NCBI GenBank assembly: GCA_900768625.1
Contig: CAAGDO010000178.1
Location: 1-5,334, forward strand
From: Bacteroidaceae bacterium
GTDB taxonomy: Bacteria; Bacteroidota; Bacteroidia; Bacteroidales; Bacteroidaceae
Direction of reading: 5' to 3'
DNA length: 5,334 nucleotides
Shown in pieces: positions 5,255 to 5,334 of this stretch (positions within the stretch are counted from its first letter, which is position 1; every line of letters starts with the position of its first letter). Made by a program: the position numbers and the translations under genes. The notes under the pieces were generated by a model, which ran no database searches, was not told the origin of the DNA, and worked only from the letters and a program-made list of their open reading frames with translations.

Positions 5255-5334
5255 ATATTTGCGCTTCGCGCGGTTTCTTAACATTAATGGCCGCCAAAGC
5301 CATTAATGGTCATTAAATTTTTCTTTGTATGCTA
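5255..5334 (-). repeat. REP-like 80-base repeat, right copy (inverted)
   Basis: This is the reverse complement of 100-179 and reaches the window edge, so it may continue. The first 19 bases of this copy on the plus strand (5255-5273) match 161-179 exactly. Here the internal palindrome is perfect: CATTAATGGC (5282-5291), a 7-base loop, then GCCATTAATG (5299-5308). Confidence 0.85.

Noticed and set aside
5098..5316. Small open frames upstream of GH3 on both strands
   Set aside because: They consist of the 88-base tandem unit and the 80-base repeat, with no protein-like features.
100..5334. Composite transposon bounded by the 80-base repeats
   Set aside because: There is no transposase, the three genes look like ordinary chromosomal genes, and the repeats resemble intergenic REP-like elements.

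Overview
The window looks like chromosomal core or near-core DNA from a Bacteroidales bacterium, most likely Prevotella-like. Three things point there: an upstream signal that fits the Bacteroidetes promoter (TTTG, 19 bases, TAnnTTTG), no Shine-Dalgarno sequence before any gene, and three protein families that are typical of this phylum. Base composition looks balanced by eye in the genes, with AT-rich gaps. The genus is an inference.

All three convincing genes lie on the minus strand, so transcription reads from right to left. First comes a GH3-type adenylate-forming protein (3472..4986, 504 aa, cytoplasmic). Next is a large lipoprotein with an N-terminal Ig-like (Big_5) domain and a carboxypeptidase-regulatory-like domain (1249..3180, 643 aa). 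Last is a secreted DUF3108 protein (344..1165, 273 aa). The lipoprotein and DUF3108 genes are 83 bases apart with no convincing promoter between them, so they are probably co-transcribed. GH3 is separated from them by a 291-base gap filled mostly by a long imperfect inverted repeat. The two downstream products are predicted envelope proteins and GH3 is a predicted soluble ligase-like enzyme. No shared pathway can be proved from the sequence.

The non-coding DNA is unusually structured. (a) Positions 1-180 hold a cluster of small hairpins and an 80-base repeat. The same repeat returns in opposite orientation at 5255-5334, so the three genes sit between inverted copies of a REP-like element. (b) Upstream of GH3 are two nearly identical 88-base tandem units plus a decayed third. 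The gene-proximal unit supplies an almost ideal promoter whose -7 box ends only 8 bases before the ATG, which predicts a leaderless or nearly leaderless mRNA. (c) A foldback element at 3290-3484 overlaps the last codons and stop of GH3. (d) A G-rich 7-mer repeat with quadruplex potential lies in the lipoprotein/DUF3108 gap. (e) A strong 15-pair hairpin follows the DUF3108 stop. I see no RNA gene, CRISPR array, transposase or phage gene. The best candidates for something undescribed are the promoter-bearing tandem repeat and the two structured repeat families.
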